From NCBI GenBank assembly GCA_035355675.1, contig DAOQRN010000001.1, positions 62,001 to 126,000 on the forward strand: DNA of 64,000 nt, read 5' to 3'. This DNA comes from JAAZKV01 sp035355675 (lineage in GTDB: Archaea; Iainarchaeota; Iainarchaeia; Iainarchaeales; JAAZKV01). This document shows positions 9,097 through 19,154 of the stretch, piece by piece (the first letter of the stretch is position 1; every line of letters begins with the position of its first letter). A program made the position numbers and the translations under genes. Under the pieces are notes generated by a model. It was not told the origin of the DNA, did not search any database, and saw only the letters and a program-made list of their open reading frames with translations.

Positions 9097-12000
9097 TTAA
9101 GCAAATTCAAATAGTGATTTTTGTTGCACTTGGTCACTTTTGAATACTGAATCGATTTCTTTTTCTACCATGTCAAGTCTTTGAATTAAATAAGAAGATA
9201 AGTTTTCTTGTCTTGCCATATTTTGAGCAATTTTTAAGTATTTTCTAACGGAACCTTCATGAATTGTTAAAATTAGTGCTTCTTTTCCACATTTGTAACA
9301 TTTTCCACTTAATGGGATTCTTCTATATATCTCATTACAAGTAGTGCATCTAAATGTTTGTCTTGAAAATGCTCTTGCGTTTCCAATAATGTCAGGCAAA
9401 AAATGAGAAAGCATTACTCTTTCAAGTGCGTCTTTTGAATCAATTGCCATTATTTTTTTTTGTAAATTATTTTGTCTTTGTAATTTTTCATCCATTGTTT
9501 TTAGTTGAATGTAACGTGACATTTTTGGTCCTTCATCAAAAATTTCGGTTTCATGAGTGTATCCAATTCCAGAGTACTGTTCTTTTTTTTCAAGTAAGTC
9601 TTTTATTAATTGAATTTCTTTAACATCAGGTTCACATATTTTTTGTGATCGTTCATATAATTCTAAAGGGTACTCCCAAGTTCTCTCCATTTTGTGTACT
9701 TCATCATCAACTTCTGATGGATTAATTATTATTGTTGCAACTAGAGGGGCATCCATTTTTCCCCCACTTCTATTTGCTAAAAACTTTTGCGAAAAATTAA
9801 GTAATCCATCCATTAAAAGTATTACTGAATCTTGATCCCCATCAACATTTCTTCTTTTCGCACAAACAAAATAGGGGTGACCAAATCCTAGTCTTGCTTT
9901 TGTGTATCCTATTACTCTTGAAACTACTGAAGCTGAAGTGTGAGGGGCTAGACCCAACACAATTTCTCCAATTAAATCTTCTTTTGTTTTTGCATTATAA
10001 AATCTCTCAACTCCATAATATTTTTCTAGTAAATCATCAACAAATTTACTTACTTGTAGCATCCAATCCCCACAAGTATCATTTACTATTATATCTTGAG
10101 GAAAAATCTCAACTATTTGATCAATATTTGTTATTTCTTTTCCATGAATGTCTTTTTCATACCCCAAATCTTTTACTTTTTCTATTGTCAAATTTATTTC
10201 TTTTGGTTTGAAATGAGTAATTGTGGCATTAAGTAATTCAAATCTACTTGTACCATCTCTAAAAATGTGCACATCATGTTTTGCCCTAAGTATTCCTTTT
10301 TCTAGAGGTTCAATTTCTTTTGCATCAGAAATCATTGTTTTTACCCCTTTAATTAAATCAGGCAATGGTTCACGTAAATTTGCTTTAGCTTTTTCTAATT
10401 CTGTCCTTAAACAAATTTCATGTTCTCCGGAATAAATTGTTTTATTTCCACATGAAGGACACTTCTCCGCAAGAACGCTTTTTTTACATTCCCAACAATA
10501 TTTCATTATTTTTGTTCTAACTTTGCATTCTTCACAATAAGCATGGAAAGATTTTTTCTTGCATTTTGGACAAACATATTCTGCAAGTTCTACTGAAACA
10601 TTCCCTGTTTCATTATTGTACTCTTCTGTTGCTTTGATTATACTTCTTGTACTCCCCCCCTTTAGTCCAATTGGGTAAAGCACATGAGGATTTCCTATCA
10701 TTTTTCTTGGTTTTGCCTGTTCAGGCCTACCCATTCTCCCCCCAACAAAAGAACCCGCTTTATCTCTAATAATTAATCCAGAAATTTCTGACAAATATTC
10801 AAGCACATTAGTTTTTTCGCTTTGCGCATCTTTTTTTTCAAGAGCAAATGTTTCAATTGTTGATAAAGCAAATTCATCAATTAATATTTTCCCATCTTTT
10901 ATTTTATGAGGAAGACCAATTTTTTCAAGAAGTTTTTTTACCTCAACATTGTTTTCTAAAAATAGTTTTTTTACAAAAATTTCTTTAGAATTATTATTTT
11001 CATCACCTAGCATAGTTATTTTTTCATTAATTATTTCTCCTTTTAATAATTCAGTTCTTAAAAATTTTATTTCTTTTTCAGTTAATGCACGGTAGAAATG
11101 AATGTAATTAGAGTGAAGTGGAACAAAAATTATCCTAGAAATTGTGATTGCTTGTTTTTCTGTTACACCCCTTGGATTTTTTATTATTTTTTCTAACTCA
11201 ATTTTTTCGCCAAATAATTTTTTCATCTCTTTTTCAACACTATTTTTGTCTTTTCCAATTAGTGCTTTTTCTACCTCTTTTACCCACCATTCTTCACAGT
11301 ATCCTACTGGTATTAATGGATGTGATGTTTTCTTAAAATCCCCATATGTTGTTAGTATGTCTCCTAAATAAATTATTTTATCTATTTGTGCTTTCAAATT
11401 TTCTGCTTTTTCTCTTGTATTTATTCTTTCTACTGATCCATCTTTTAGTAATACTATTGGCCCTTCAATTGTTGTGCATGGAAAAAATTGTGTTGCTTTT
11501 CCCGGTCTCTCCATTCTTCCGTGTGTTCCTACTGCAATGAATTCATCTGTTAACACCATTGTTGCAGGGTTTATTGCTTTTGCCATTATCCCTGTATTTC
11601 TTCCTCTACCATATCTTAATCTAAATCCGCCCCAAGTACTTGGGTATGCTAAAATTGGTCTTCCTGCTGCAAGTCTATCAAGAAATGCTTTGTTTGGTTT
11701 TACTTCTATTTTTGTTTGTGTTTTTTCTACTTTCACTATTTTTTCTAAAAAACTCCAATCAAGCCCTAATGATTTTGCTGTCTCCATTACCCACATTGCT
11801 TTTAGTGCAAGTCCTTCTGAAATAACTAACCCCATTCCACCCCTAATTCTATTTGTTGGAATTCTTTGAAGGTCTCTGTGCGCTGATACTTCTAGTAATT
11901 CTGTTGGTACTCCATTTACACAAACTGGACACCCCCTAATTATTGTTCTTATTTCTTCATCTTTCATAGTATATTGTCTTGAAATTACTTCTGTTTGGTA

Positions 12001-12612
12001 TAATCCTATTTCTTCAACGTATCTTTCTATTTCATCTTCTGTTGGTTTGTATCTATCAAGCCCCAAATATTTTCTTGCAAAGTCTCCTAAAATTAGTGGT
12101 ATTACTGTTGAAGATCCTCCAGCTGCACGAATGGGCCCTGCAAAATAAAGATCAATATATTTTGATCCATCAGGATTTTTGTTTATTTCAATTTTTGGTA
12201 TTCCATCCAAGGGTGCAACAACCACTCCCTCAGTTTCAATTAGTAAGCATGCTTTGATTGCTATTTCTACTCTTTTTTGTTCATCAGGAATACTCCACCA
12301 TTTTTGTGCTAAAATTTCTTCAAATAATTTGAAATATGCTTTTCTTCTATTTGGTTCTTCATGCGAGATTTCTCTGAATCGTTGAGATAATCCTTTTAGT
12401 CCAATAATTGTTTCTGCTCGGTCTGCTAAATCAAGTGCAGGAATAATTTCTACAACTTCATTTACATCAATTCCTTTTTCTTTTGCCTTTTGAGCAAGCA
12501 AGTATCCTTTTTTTGTTTGAGCTTGAAGTATTTTAAAATATTTTTTTACATGTTCTTCTGCAGCAAAAGGAACTTCTTTTTCAAGCATCGCAATTGTTTC
12601 TGAATTATTCAT
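9097..12612 (-). CDS. polC: DNA polymerase D large (catalytic) subunit DP2
   Basis: 1171 residues, the normal length without inteins. DP2 is the polymerising subunit of the archaeal replicative polymerase D. Visible marks: N-terminal signature AGPIRAAGGSS; zinc fingers with CxxC pairs about residues 680-725 and 1088-1107; the catalytic double-psi-barrel loop NVDGDQDS near residue 922. The extreme C-terminus QKSLFEFA fits a PCNA-interacting (PIP) box. Its ATG lies inside the 3' end of the small-subunit gene (8-base overlap), so the subunits are translationally coupled. Confidence 0.97.
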   Translation of the reverse strand: MNNSETIAMLEKEVPFAAEEHVKKYFKILQAQTKKGYLLAQKAKEKGIDVNEVVEIIPALDLADRAETIIGLKGLSQRFREISHEEPNRRKAYFKLFEEILAQKWWSIPDEQKRVEIAIKACLLIETEGVVVAPLDGIPKIEINKNPDGSKYIDLYFAGPIRAAGGSSTVIPLILGDFARKYLGLDRYKPTEDEIERYVEEIGLYQTEVISRQYTMKDEEIRTIIRGCPVCVNGVPTELLEVSAHRDLQRIPTNRIRGGMGLVISEGLALKAMWVMETAKSLGLDWSFLEKIVKVEKTQTKIEVKPNKAFLDRLAAGRPILAYPSTWGGFRLRYGRGRNTGIMAKAINPATMVLTDEFIAVGTHGRMERPGKATQFFPCTTIEGPIVLLKDGSVERINTREKAENLKAQIDKIIYLGDILTTYGDFKKTSHPLIPVGYCEEWWVKEVEKALIGKDKNSVEKEMKKLFGEKIELEKIIKNPRGVTEKQAITISRIIFVPLHSNYIHFYRALTEKEIKFLRTELLKGEIINEKITMLGDENNNSKEIFVKKLFLENNVEVKKLLEKIGLPHKIKDGKILIDEFALSTIETFALEKKDAQSEKTNVLEYLSEISGLIIRDKAGSFVGGRMGRPEQAKPRKMIGNPHVLYPIGLKGGSTRSIIKATEEYNNETGNVSVELAEYVCPKCKKKSFHAYCEECKVRTKIMKYCWECKKSVLAEKCPSCGNKTIYSGEHEICLRTELEKAKANLREPLPDLIKGVKTMISDAKEIEPLEKGILRAKHDVHIFRDGTSRFELLNATITHFKPKEINLTIEKVKDLGYEKDIHGKEITNIDQIVEIFPQDIIVNDTCGDWMLQVSKFVDDLLEKYYGVERFYNAKTKEDLIGEIVLGLAPHTSASVVSRVIGYTKARLGFGHPYFVCAKRRNVDGDQDSVILLMDGLLNFSQKFLANRSGGKMDAPLVATIIINPSEVDDEVHKMERTWEYPLELYERSQKICEPDVKEIQLIKDLLEKKEQYSGIGYTHETEIFDEGPKMSRYIQLKTMDEKLQRQNNLQKKIMAIDSKDALERVMLSHFLPDIIGNARAFSRQTFRCTTCNEIYRRIPLSGKCYKCGKEALILTIHEGSVRKYLKIAQNMARQENLSSYLIQRLDMVEKEIDSVFKSDQVQQKSLFEFA

Positions 12613-14176
12613 TTATTTCACGCTCTGTGGCTTCTCTTAAAAATTGCACTTCAACTATTTTTCTATTTTTTAAATTAATTATAGGTATTGCACAAGGGGT
12701 GGGTACGTGGCCTAATTTTTTTTGAAAATCTGTTTGCCCTTCCCAAGTCCCAGTATTAATTATTGTTGTCCCCCTATATGTTGTGTATCCATTACAATGC
12801 ATATCTCCAAACCACACAAGGTCTGGTTCTTCTTTTATCACCATATAATCTTTTTTTTCAGGAACGTAAGGATTTTTTCCCCCATACTTTGGCATTAGAT
12901 CTCTTTTTTTTAATAACTCCACCATCCCCTCTTGAGGCTTACTCATTTCAAGAAAACTTACTGAACTAATTAAATCGTGAACACTGGGCCCGTGATAAAC
13001 TAAATTTTTTAGTCCTTCAGTTTCTACCCAAGAAGGAGAAGAAATAAAGTGAAAGTTTTTTAATTTACTTAATCTTGGCACAAATTCTTTATCTATCCCT
13101 GGTTGAGGTTCTGCTCTTCTTACCGCATCATGTTGTCCTGGGCAAATAAACACTTGAATATACTCAGGTACTTGTAGCATAAAATCTTCAAATCTTGTGT
13201 ATTGTGCATAAACATCTTTTATTGTTAAATCATCAAATTGTCCAGGATAAATTCCAATTCCTGCAACATTGTCTCCATTAACAAATAAGTATTGTATTTT
13301 TCCCACTTTTTCTTGTTGTTTTGGACTCAAATTTTTTCCGTTCAAGTAATCAAAAAATCTTTGTAATTGTTCTTCGTAACAAAGTTTACTTCCAATATGT
13401 AAATCACTTATTCCACAAGAGTAAATTTCTTCATCTAACAATTTAGCCGGTTTTATTGGCAAGTCAGGCCAATAAACATCTTTAATTATTATAAAATCGT
13501 CGCCCACTTTTGCCCCTTTTACTCCCACAACATTATCTTCTAAAATTCTTTCAGCTTTTTTCATTATTTCTTTATCCCTCTCCATTACAAGCACAATACA
13601 CTTTGCTTCCATGTCTTCTATCTCATAAGCGATGTGTCCTTTTTTTGTTATCCATTTTCGATTAACTATTCCAATCACATCAACTGATTCATTTTTAGGT
13701 CTTGATTTTAGTTCTTTTATTGGAATGGGTGATAAATTGTGTCTTTGTTTTAACATAGTAGATAATAAATCAAATTTGCTTCTAAATAATCTCAAAAAAT
13801 CATCCACAGTTCCACTTGACAAACTTTTTCCAGTAACATCATTTTCTTCTATCACTCTAAAATTTGGTGTTCTTTGACTTGCGAGTGCGACAAAACTTTT
13901 TTTTACTACTTCTACTTTTTCTGGAATAACTTGTGCAAGTTTTGTTCTTGTAAGTTTTTTTTCAAGTGCAAGTGGTTCAATCATGAATGCCCCCTCAACA
14001 CTAAACTCTTCTAGTATTTCTTTCCAATTTTCTTCTTTTGAAATTAATTCAATTGATTCTTTTGATAAAATTAGTCCTAAATTTTCTGCACAAGTAAGTA
14101 CTTCTTGGGTTCTTGTTATATCTTTAAGCAAAAAAATCTTCCTTGCAAAAAATAGTAACTTTTTTCTTGAATGCAA
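12605..14176 (-). CDS. polB: DNA polymerase D small subunit DP1 (3'-5' exonuclease)
   Basis: About 523 residues. DP1 gives proofreading 3'-5' exonuclease activity through a calcineurin-like phosphoesterase domain. Metal-binding motifs are seen in order: DLHIG (about 258), GDN (about 302), PGQHD (about 349), MHCNG (about 458) and a late NTGTWEG. An OB-fold precedes this (residues about 165-245). No ATG occurs before residue 65, so the start must be a TTG or similar; the TTG at 14176 is the most upstream and lacks a good Shine-Dalgarno, and a nearby TTG is possible. It overlaps the DP2 start. Confidence 0.95.
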   Translation of the reverse strand: MHSRKKLLFFARKIFLLKDITRTQEVLTCAENLGLILSKESIELISKEENWKEILEEFSVEGAFMIEPLALEKKLTRTKLAQVIPEKVEVVKKSFVALASQRTPNFRVIEENDVTGKSLSSGTVDDFLRLFRSKFDLLSTMLKQRHNLSPIPIKELKSRPKNESVDVIGIVNRKWITKKGHIAYEIEDMEAKCIVLVMERDKEIMKKAERILEDNVVGVKGAKVGDDFIIIKDVYWPDLPIKPAKLLDEEIYSCGISDLHIGSKLCYEEQLQRFFDYLNGKNLSPKQQEKVGKIQYLFVNGDNVAGIGIYPGQFDDLTIKDVYAQYTRFEDFMLQVPEYIQVFICPGQHDAVRRAEPQPGIDKEFVPRLSKLKNFHFISSPSWVETEGLKNLVYHGPSVHDLISSVSFLEMSKPQEGMVELLKKRDLMPKYGGKNPYVPEKKDYMVIKEEPDLVWFGDMHCNGYTTYRGTTIINTGTWEGQTDFQKKLGHVPTPCAIPIINLKNRKIVEVQFLREATEREINE

Positions 14177-14230
14177 GAAGTTAAAGTGTTGAAGTTTTAT
14201 TTAATCCACTTTTTATTTTAATTTTACTTT

Positions 14231-14473
14231 TTATTTTAGTTTTTCTTTTGCTGATTCTATCATTGAGATTGATTGCCAAATATCTGTTCTTGTGTGATCA
14301 GGCATATTAATGTCTGAACTAATATCATCAAGAAGATAAATCGCTTCACTAAGAGTAGTTACTGTGTTTTGTTTTATTTTAGAAAGTGCTTCTTCAACTT
14401 TAGCTCTGATGTTTCTTGGAACTACCCTATCATTGAGAATACTTTCAAGCATTTCAATAATATCTTCATTCAT
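14231..14473 (-). CDS. UPF0147 family protein
   Basis: 80 residues, all helical. The stretch RVVPRNIRAKVEEALSKI followed by a DDISSDINMPDHTRT segment is the signature of the small archaeal UPF0147 family, whose function is unknown. I start it at the ATG at 14473, eight bases after AGGTG; the frame continues two codons further to a TTG. It lies 54 bases upstream of the PolD small subunit on the same strand, so it may lead that operon. Confidence 0.85.
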   Translation of the reverse strand: MNEDIIEMLESILNDRVVPRNIRAKVEEALSKIKQNTVTTLSEAIYLLDDISSDINMPDHTRTDIWQSISMIESAKEKLK

Positions 14474-14624
14474 ACCCAAACACCTTGCATCGAAAAAATT
14501 TATTACTATTCGAATGCTACAAGAAATTAGTATACAAATCCTTTTAAATAAAACTTCTTTAACAATTAAATAAATATTAAAAAATCAAAAGAAATTATTA
14601 AATTTTATAATTTTTATAATTTTA

Positions 14625-15596
14625 TTATTTTTTTAATAGTAATTCTTCTTTTAGATTATTTAATCCTTGCCCTTCTAGGATTATTTTTTGCCCTTCAAAA
14701 GATTTTTGAACTATTTCTATTTCTGCTTTTGATGCAATGTCATTTTTTGTTATCACTATCCAAATTGGTTTATCGGAAAATAATTTTTTTGTTTCATTAA
14801 ACAAATTCACTTGTGCTGTTAGATCAGATAAAGGATCAACTACAAAAAGAATTGTTCCTTTTAGGTATTGAAATGCAGCTATTGCTTTTAGTTCAATTTT
14901 GTTTCTTTCTTTAATTGGTCTATCAAGTAGCCCGGGTGTATCAATTACTTGAGTTTGTAAGAATTTTTTTGTAAAATAACCAACATTTAGTCCTTGTGTA
15001 GTGAATGGATAGGGAGCTATTTTTGGTTTTGATTCGGTAATTTTATTCATTAGTGTACTTTTTCCAGCATTAGGAAACCCTGCTAAAATATAACACTCTT
15101 GAGTAACATCAATTTTTGGCAATTCTCTTAATTTTTTTGTAGAATCATTGTAAAGTTCAATTGGAGCATTTAAGTTTTTCATTATTGAAGATAATCTCCC
15201 TAAAAATTTTTTTGAAACAGTTAGTGCTTTTCGTTCATTACCAAAAACATATCTCATTTCTTTGAGTTCAACTATAGTGGTTCTTCTTAAATTTTTTATT
15301 ATTTTTGCACTTGAAAAAATTGATGCGAGTGCTTGTCTTGTTTTATCAACATCAATAATACACTCATATAATTCTCGATTAAATGGATCAAGTTCTTCGA
15401 CATTAGGAAAATTTGTCACTGCTTTTTCTAACTTTTCAATAATATACTCAGACACTACATCAATTCGCCCTATTTCTTTTCCTTTAATCGTGTAAAATAG
15501 TGTTTTTTGTTTTGGATAAAGTGAGGCTTCTTTTCTTCCTCTTGATAAAGCAAAATCAAGTAATTTTTGTGGTTTTTCTATCATTGGTAAATCCAT
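14625..15596 (-). CDS. NOG1-like GTPase
   Basis: 323 residues. Archaeal homologues of eukaryotic Nog1 are Obg-class GTPases tied to large-subunit ribosome assembly. The first 160 residues are the helical NOG1 N-terminal domain. The G domain shows G1 AGFPNAGKST (near 170), the NOG1-type switch region KIAPYPFTTQGLNVGYF, G3 DTPG (near 219) and G4 TKND (near 284). The protein ends soon after the G domain, as archaeal forms do. It is divergent from secF across about 200 AT-rich bases. Confidence 0.9.
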   Translation of the reverse strand: MDLPMIEKPQKLLDFALSRGRKEASLYPKQKTLFYTIKGKEIGRIDVVSEYIIEKLEKAVTNFPNVEELDPFNRELYECIIDVDKTRQALASIFSSAKIIKNLRRTTIVELKEMRYVFGNERKALTVSKKFLGRLSSIMKNLNAPIELYNDSTKKLRELPKIDVTQECYILAGFPNAGKSTLMNKITESKPKIAPYPFTTQGLNVGYFTKKFLQTQVIDTPGLLDRPIKERNKIELKAIAAFQYLKGTILFVVDPLSDLTAQVNLFNETKKLFSDKPIWIVITKNDIASKAEIEIVQKSFEGQKIILEGQGLNNLKEELLLKK

Positions 15597-15800
15597 TTTA
15601 ATTCAACTCTTTTATTATTTTTTATAACACTAACTATATTTAATTAACTTTAATTATTTTTAATATTCTTTTAATTTTCTTGAAAAACTGACTATTTTTT
15701 AGCCAAGACACAACATATTTAAGGTTAAGGGGTTTTTTAATATGTACTAAAGATAAAATATTTAGTTTATGCCTTTTGATTAGAAAATAGTTGATTTTTT

Positions 15801-16847
15801 ATGAATGATTTATACACCGGAAAATACAAAAAATTCATGATTATTCCAATTTTAGTACTAATACCAGTATTATTTTTTGCTTTTGTTTCTCCAGGATTAA
15901 AACTTGGAATTGAATTAACTGGAGGAAATGTTTTAATTGTTAGAGCGGATAAAGAACTTGACTCCGCAACTGTAGAAGATTTGTTAAAATCAGAATTTAA
16001 TTTACCCCAAGTGAATGTTTCAACAATTAATTCACCAAATAGTATGGGGGCGTATATTGAGTATAGTAAGGACCCTAAATTTATTCAAGCTGAAGAATTA
16101 ATTAACCTAGCACAAATAGCAGTTGATGAGGAAAAAGATAGTGAAGCAATTGGATTTTCTACTCAAGCAATAAAATTACTTTCAGGAAGAGATGAAACTT
16201 TTACTAACCCTAAAGTAGCATTAATTACCGCTCAAGATGAATTACTTTCTGCTAATGAAAATTTTTCAGAACAAATGAAAACATCACTTATTAATAAATT
16301 CAATTTAGGGGAGAATACTGAATTCCAATTAAGAGAAGTTTCTCCAACTCTAGGAAAAGCTTCACTTGAATCAGGCGGGCTAATTGGACTTGTTGCATTA
16401 ATTTTAATTACTTTAGTTATTTTTGTTTCATTTAGACAATTAATTCCAACTGTTGGAATTGTTCAAGCAATGATTTTTGATGTACTTGTAGCCCTTGCAG
16501 GAATGGCTTTATTTAATATCCCAGTTTCACTAATTACTCTTTCAGCACTCTTAATGATTGTTGGATATTCAGTTGACTCGGATATTATGCTAACTTCAAG
16601 AATGTTAAAAGACAAAACTGGAGCAGCGGGAGAAAAAGCAACTAACTCTTTAAAGACCGGATTAACTATGGCAGGAACTACAATTGTTGCATTAATTTCA
16701 ATGATAATTATTTCTTACCTTTACCAAATTGATGTAATTTTACAAATATCCTTAGTACTATTCTTTGGATTACTAGGAGATTTAATTTCAACTTGGATTA
16801 CTAATGTTGGAGTATTAATGTGGTTTGTTGAGGGGCGAAAGAAATGA
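15801..16847 (+). CDS. secF: Protein-export membrane protein SecF
   Basis: 348 residues. SecF and SecD form an accessory complex that uses the ion gradient to help proteins through the SecYEG channel. There is one N-terminal helix (about 13-32), an extracellular domain beginning GIELTGGNVL, then five more helices in the C-terminal half. The family signature around GYSVDSDIML is present in the fourth helix region. Archaeal order is secF then secD, seen here with a 4-base ATGA overlap. It should serve the secreted proteins encoded elsewhere in this window. Confidence 0.93.
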   Translation: MNDLYTGKYKKFMIIPILVLIPVLFFAFVSPGLKLGIELTGGNVLIVRADKELDSATVEDLLKSEFNLPQVNVSTINSPNSMGAYIEYSKDPKFIQAEELINLAQIAVDEEKDSEAIGFSTQAIKLLSGRDETFTNPKVALITAQDELLSANENFSEQMKTSLINKFNLGENTEFQLREVSPTLGKASLESGGLIGLVALILITLVIFVSFRQLIPTVGIVQAMIFDVLVALAGMALFNIPVSLITLSALLMIVGYSVDSDIMLTSRMLKDKTGAAGEKATNSLKTGLTMAGTTIVALISMIIISYLYQIDVILQISLVLFFGLLGDLISTWITNVGVLMWFVEGRKK

Positions 16848-18460
16848 ATCCACTATTAAAACACTGGAGATTTGTGCTTGTCGCAATTTTCTTAATCATG
16901 GCAATCGCCTCATTACTATTTTCAGGAATAACTTTTGGAATTGATTTCGAAGGAGGAACACTTTATCAAATAGAACTTCAAAGAGAGGTAACCCCTACTG
17001 AAATTGCAAGAATTAGTACTATTATTCAACAAAGAATTGATCCAGGCGGACTTAGAGGAGATATTCTTTCACCCGTTGGTGGAAAATATATTATGATTCA
17101 AACTGCAGAAACTAACCCCCAAGAACTAGAAAAAATCGAGTCAAGAATAAGACAACAAGGAAAATTTGAAGCAATACTAAACGGAGAATTATTATTCACT
17201 GGAGATGAGATTAGAAGAATTTCAAGAAAAGACGGATATGGGGTTTCAAAAAATGGTAATGTTTATGAATGGAGTTTGCCTTTTGTATTAAATGATGAAG
17301 CAGCAAAAAGATTTTCACAAATGACTTTCCACGAGTGTACTGCAGTTTCTTTTTCTCCACAAGGAAAACCAATTTATGATTGTGAAAAGACAATGTTTTT
17401 TTTAGACAAACCAAGCGCATTAGTTGTATTAACACAAGAACAATACGATTTTGATGAACAAGAACTATTACTTGGAAATACTTTACTAAACATCCCACAA
17501 GAAACAAGTATTGAAGAAGTAATTGAAGATTCAAGAGCAGAAGTAATTGTTTATAATGATGAAGATTTTAATTCAATTTATTTAGAAGAAATACTTAAAT
17601 TAACTGATCAAGCAATTGTTTCATCTGATTTAAGTGAAAAGGCAGTGAATGATCTTAACATTGCAGGTTTTAGTGTAACAAAAACAGAAAACAAAGAAGG
17701 AACCCCTTGGATATGGCAAACATTAAATGCAAAACAAATTATTAGATTAAGTGAAGGAATAACTAATGAAGATGTAACTGATCCAGCACAAGCAAAAATA
17801 TTTACTCAACTTAATATTAGTGGGTCAAGAGAAACTGCAGAAGTTGCGTTCATGGACTTGGAAGAACTAGCAATATTACTTGAATCTGGTTCTTTACCCA
17901 CCCCAGTTAAGAGTATTTCAAAAGAAACAATTTCTCCTACGCTAGGAACCTCTTTCTTTTCAAATGTTGTTTTAATGGGAATAGTTGCAATTATTCTTGT
18001 TGCACTTGTAGTAATTATTAGATACAAAAATCTTCTTTTAGCCGCTCCAATTATTCTTACATTAGTAAGTGAAGTTATTATTCTTCTTGGAATATTATCT
18101 CTTCCAATGATAAAACAACCACTAAATTTAGCTGCATTTGCAGGAATTATTGCTTCAATTGGAACAAGTGTTGATTCAGAAGTAATTATTGTTGATGAAA
18201 TGATTGGAAAAAATAGAAAAGAACACCTTTCTCTTGTTCAAAAAATTAAGGAAGGACTATTCATTATTACAACTTCAGCACTAACAATGATAGCTGTAAT
18301 GGGTCCAATAGTACTATTATCAAGAACAATGCCTGGAATTAGTAACTTATACGGATTTGCAGTAGTAGCAATACTTGGAGCACTAATTGGAGTACTTATT
18401 ACACGACCTGCATTCACAAAAGTAGTTGAAATGATTTCTGACAAAATAGAAAAAAAGTAA
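16844..18460 (+). CDS. secD: Protein-export membrane protein SecD
   Basis: 538 residues. It shares the SecF plan but with a longer extracellular domain (about 35-360): one N-terminal helix, the FGIDFEGGTLYQI motif (about 31-43) and five C-terminal helices with GTSVDSEVIIVDEM in the RND-like core. It overlaps secF by 4 bases and so is translated with it. The gene converges on the archaeosortase gene. Confidence 0.94.
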   Translation: MNPLLKHWRFVLVAIFLIMAIASLLFSGITFGIDFEGGTLYQIELQREVTPTEIARISTIIQQRIDPGGLRGDILSPVGGKYIMIQTAETNPQELEKIESRIRQQGKFEAILNGELLFTGDEIRRISRKDGYGVSKNGNVYEWSLPFVLNDEAAKRFSQMTFHECTAVSFSPQGKPIYDCEKTMFFLDKPSALVVLTQEQYDFDEQELLLGNTLLNIPQETSIEEVIEDSRAEVIVYNDEDFNSIYLEEILKLTDQAIVSSDLSEKAVNDLNIAGFSVTKTENKEGTPWIWQTLNAKQIIRLSEGITNEDVTDPAQAKIFTQLNISGSRETAEVAFMDLEELAILLESGSLPTPVKSISKETISPTLGTSFFSNVVLMGIVAIILVALVVIIRYKNLLLAAPIILTLVSEVIILLGILSLPMIKQPLNLAAFAGIIASIGTSVDSEVIIVDEMIGKNRKEHLSLVQKIKEGLFIITTSALTMIAVMGPIVLLSRTMPGISNLYGFAVVAILGALIGVLITRPAFTKVVEMISDKIEKK

Positions 18461-18506
18461 AGACAAATAAACTAATTTAAACTTTTAATTAAACAACCAC
18501 AAATGC

Positions 18507-18520
18507 TAATTAATATTAAT
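18507..18520. repeat. Perfect AT palindrome between convergent genes
   Basis: AATTAATATTAATT is a perfect 14-base palindrome in the 59-base space between secD (plus) and the archaeosortase gene (minus). It may be a weak terminator, but A/T palindromes are common by chance here. Confidence 0.2.
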
Positions 18521-19149
18521 TATACTAGTGCATTTAATTCTTTTTTGTAATAATACTTGCTCGCTAGTAAAAAAATTACTAAAACCACTAAACTCATAAA
18601 AAACCAAGTTAACGTATGCACTAAATCTGGATCAAAACCAATTATTTCAGAAAAAACAACTACTACAAGACGAGGAATATTAATTAAAAAAATAAACCCC
18701 GCTCCAAAAATAAATAAACTCATTTTCTTAATTAATTCTGGTTTTTTTAGTGAAAAAATTAATGCAAAAAGAATACTAATTGTTGAGAATCCAAGACAAG
18801 CATTACTAATAACAAAAATTTTTTCATTTAAAAAAATTTGATTATCCAAAAAAGGTAAATTCAAGATAGAAGAAACAATTATTGTTAAAAAATTTGACAT
18901 TATTGATAAATCAAGAAACTCAATAATAAAACTTAATGTGAAAAAAATTAGAAAGAATTTTATTGAAAAAATCAACAAATCAAAATTGGTCAGGATTTGT
19001 TTTTTTTTACCAATTTTTTTAGTACTTTGATTAAGAGTATTTTTTAATTTTCTTTTAAAGTTAATTTTTAATTTTTTATTATTTTTAATATTTAATTTAT
19101 TTTTAGTTTTATTTTTTAAGGCATTATTTTTAATTTTTGGTTTACTCAA
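18520..19149 (-). CDS. Archaeosortase/exosortase family membrane transpeptidase
   Basis: 209 residues: a very basic N-terminal tail (1-50), then about five hydrophobic helices. The archaeosortase catalytic residues are seen in order: Cys118 in SNACLGFST, Arg160 in NIPRL and His178 in VHTLTW. In haloarchaea ArtA cuts C-terminal tripartite sorting signals of S-layer and other surface proteins, which become lipid-anchored. The start is a TTG at 19149 with GGTGA five bases upstream; this Shine-Dalgarno overlaps the stop of the CDP-archaeol synthase gene, so the two are translationally coupled. The subfamily and target signal are not known to me. Confidence 0.82.
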   Translation of the reverse strand: MSKPKIKNNALKNKTKNKLNIKNNKKLKINFKRKLKNTLNQSTKKIGKKKQILTNFDLLIFSIKFFLIFFTLSFIIEFLDLSIMSNFLTIIVSSILNLPFLDNQIFLNEKIFVISNACLGFSTISILFALIFSLKKPELIKKMSLFIFGAGFIFLINIPRLVVVVFSEIIGFDPDLVHTLTWFFMSLVVLVIFLLASKYYYKKELNALV

Positions 19150-19154
19150 TTAAT

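Noticed and set aside
9097..12612. Intein in PolD large subunit
   Set aside because: The length (1171) is normal and no splice-junction block or homing-endonuclease motif is seen.
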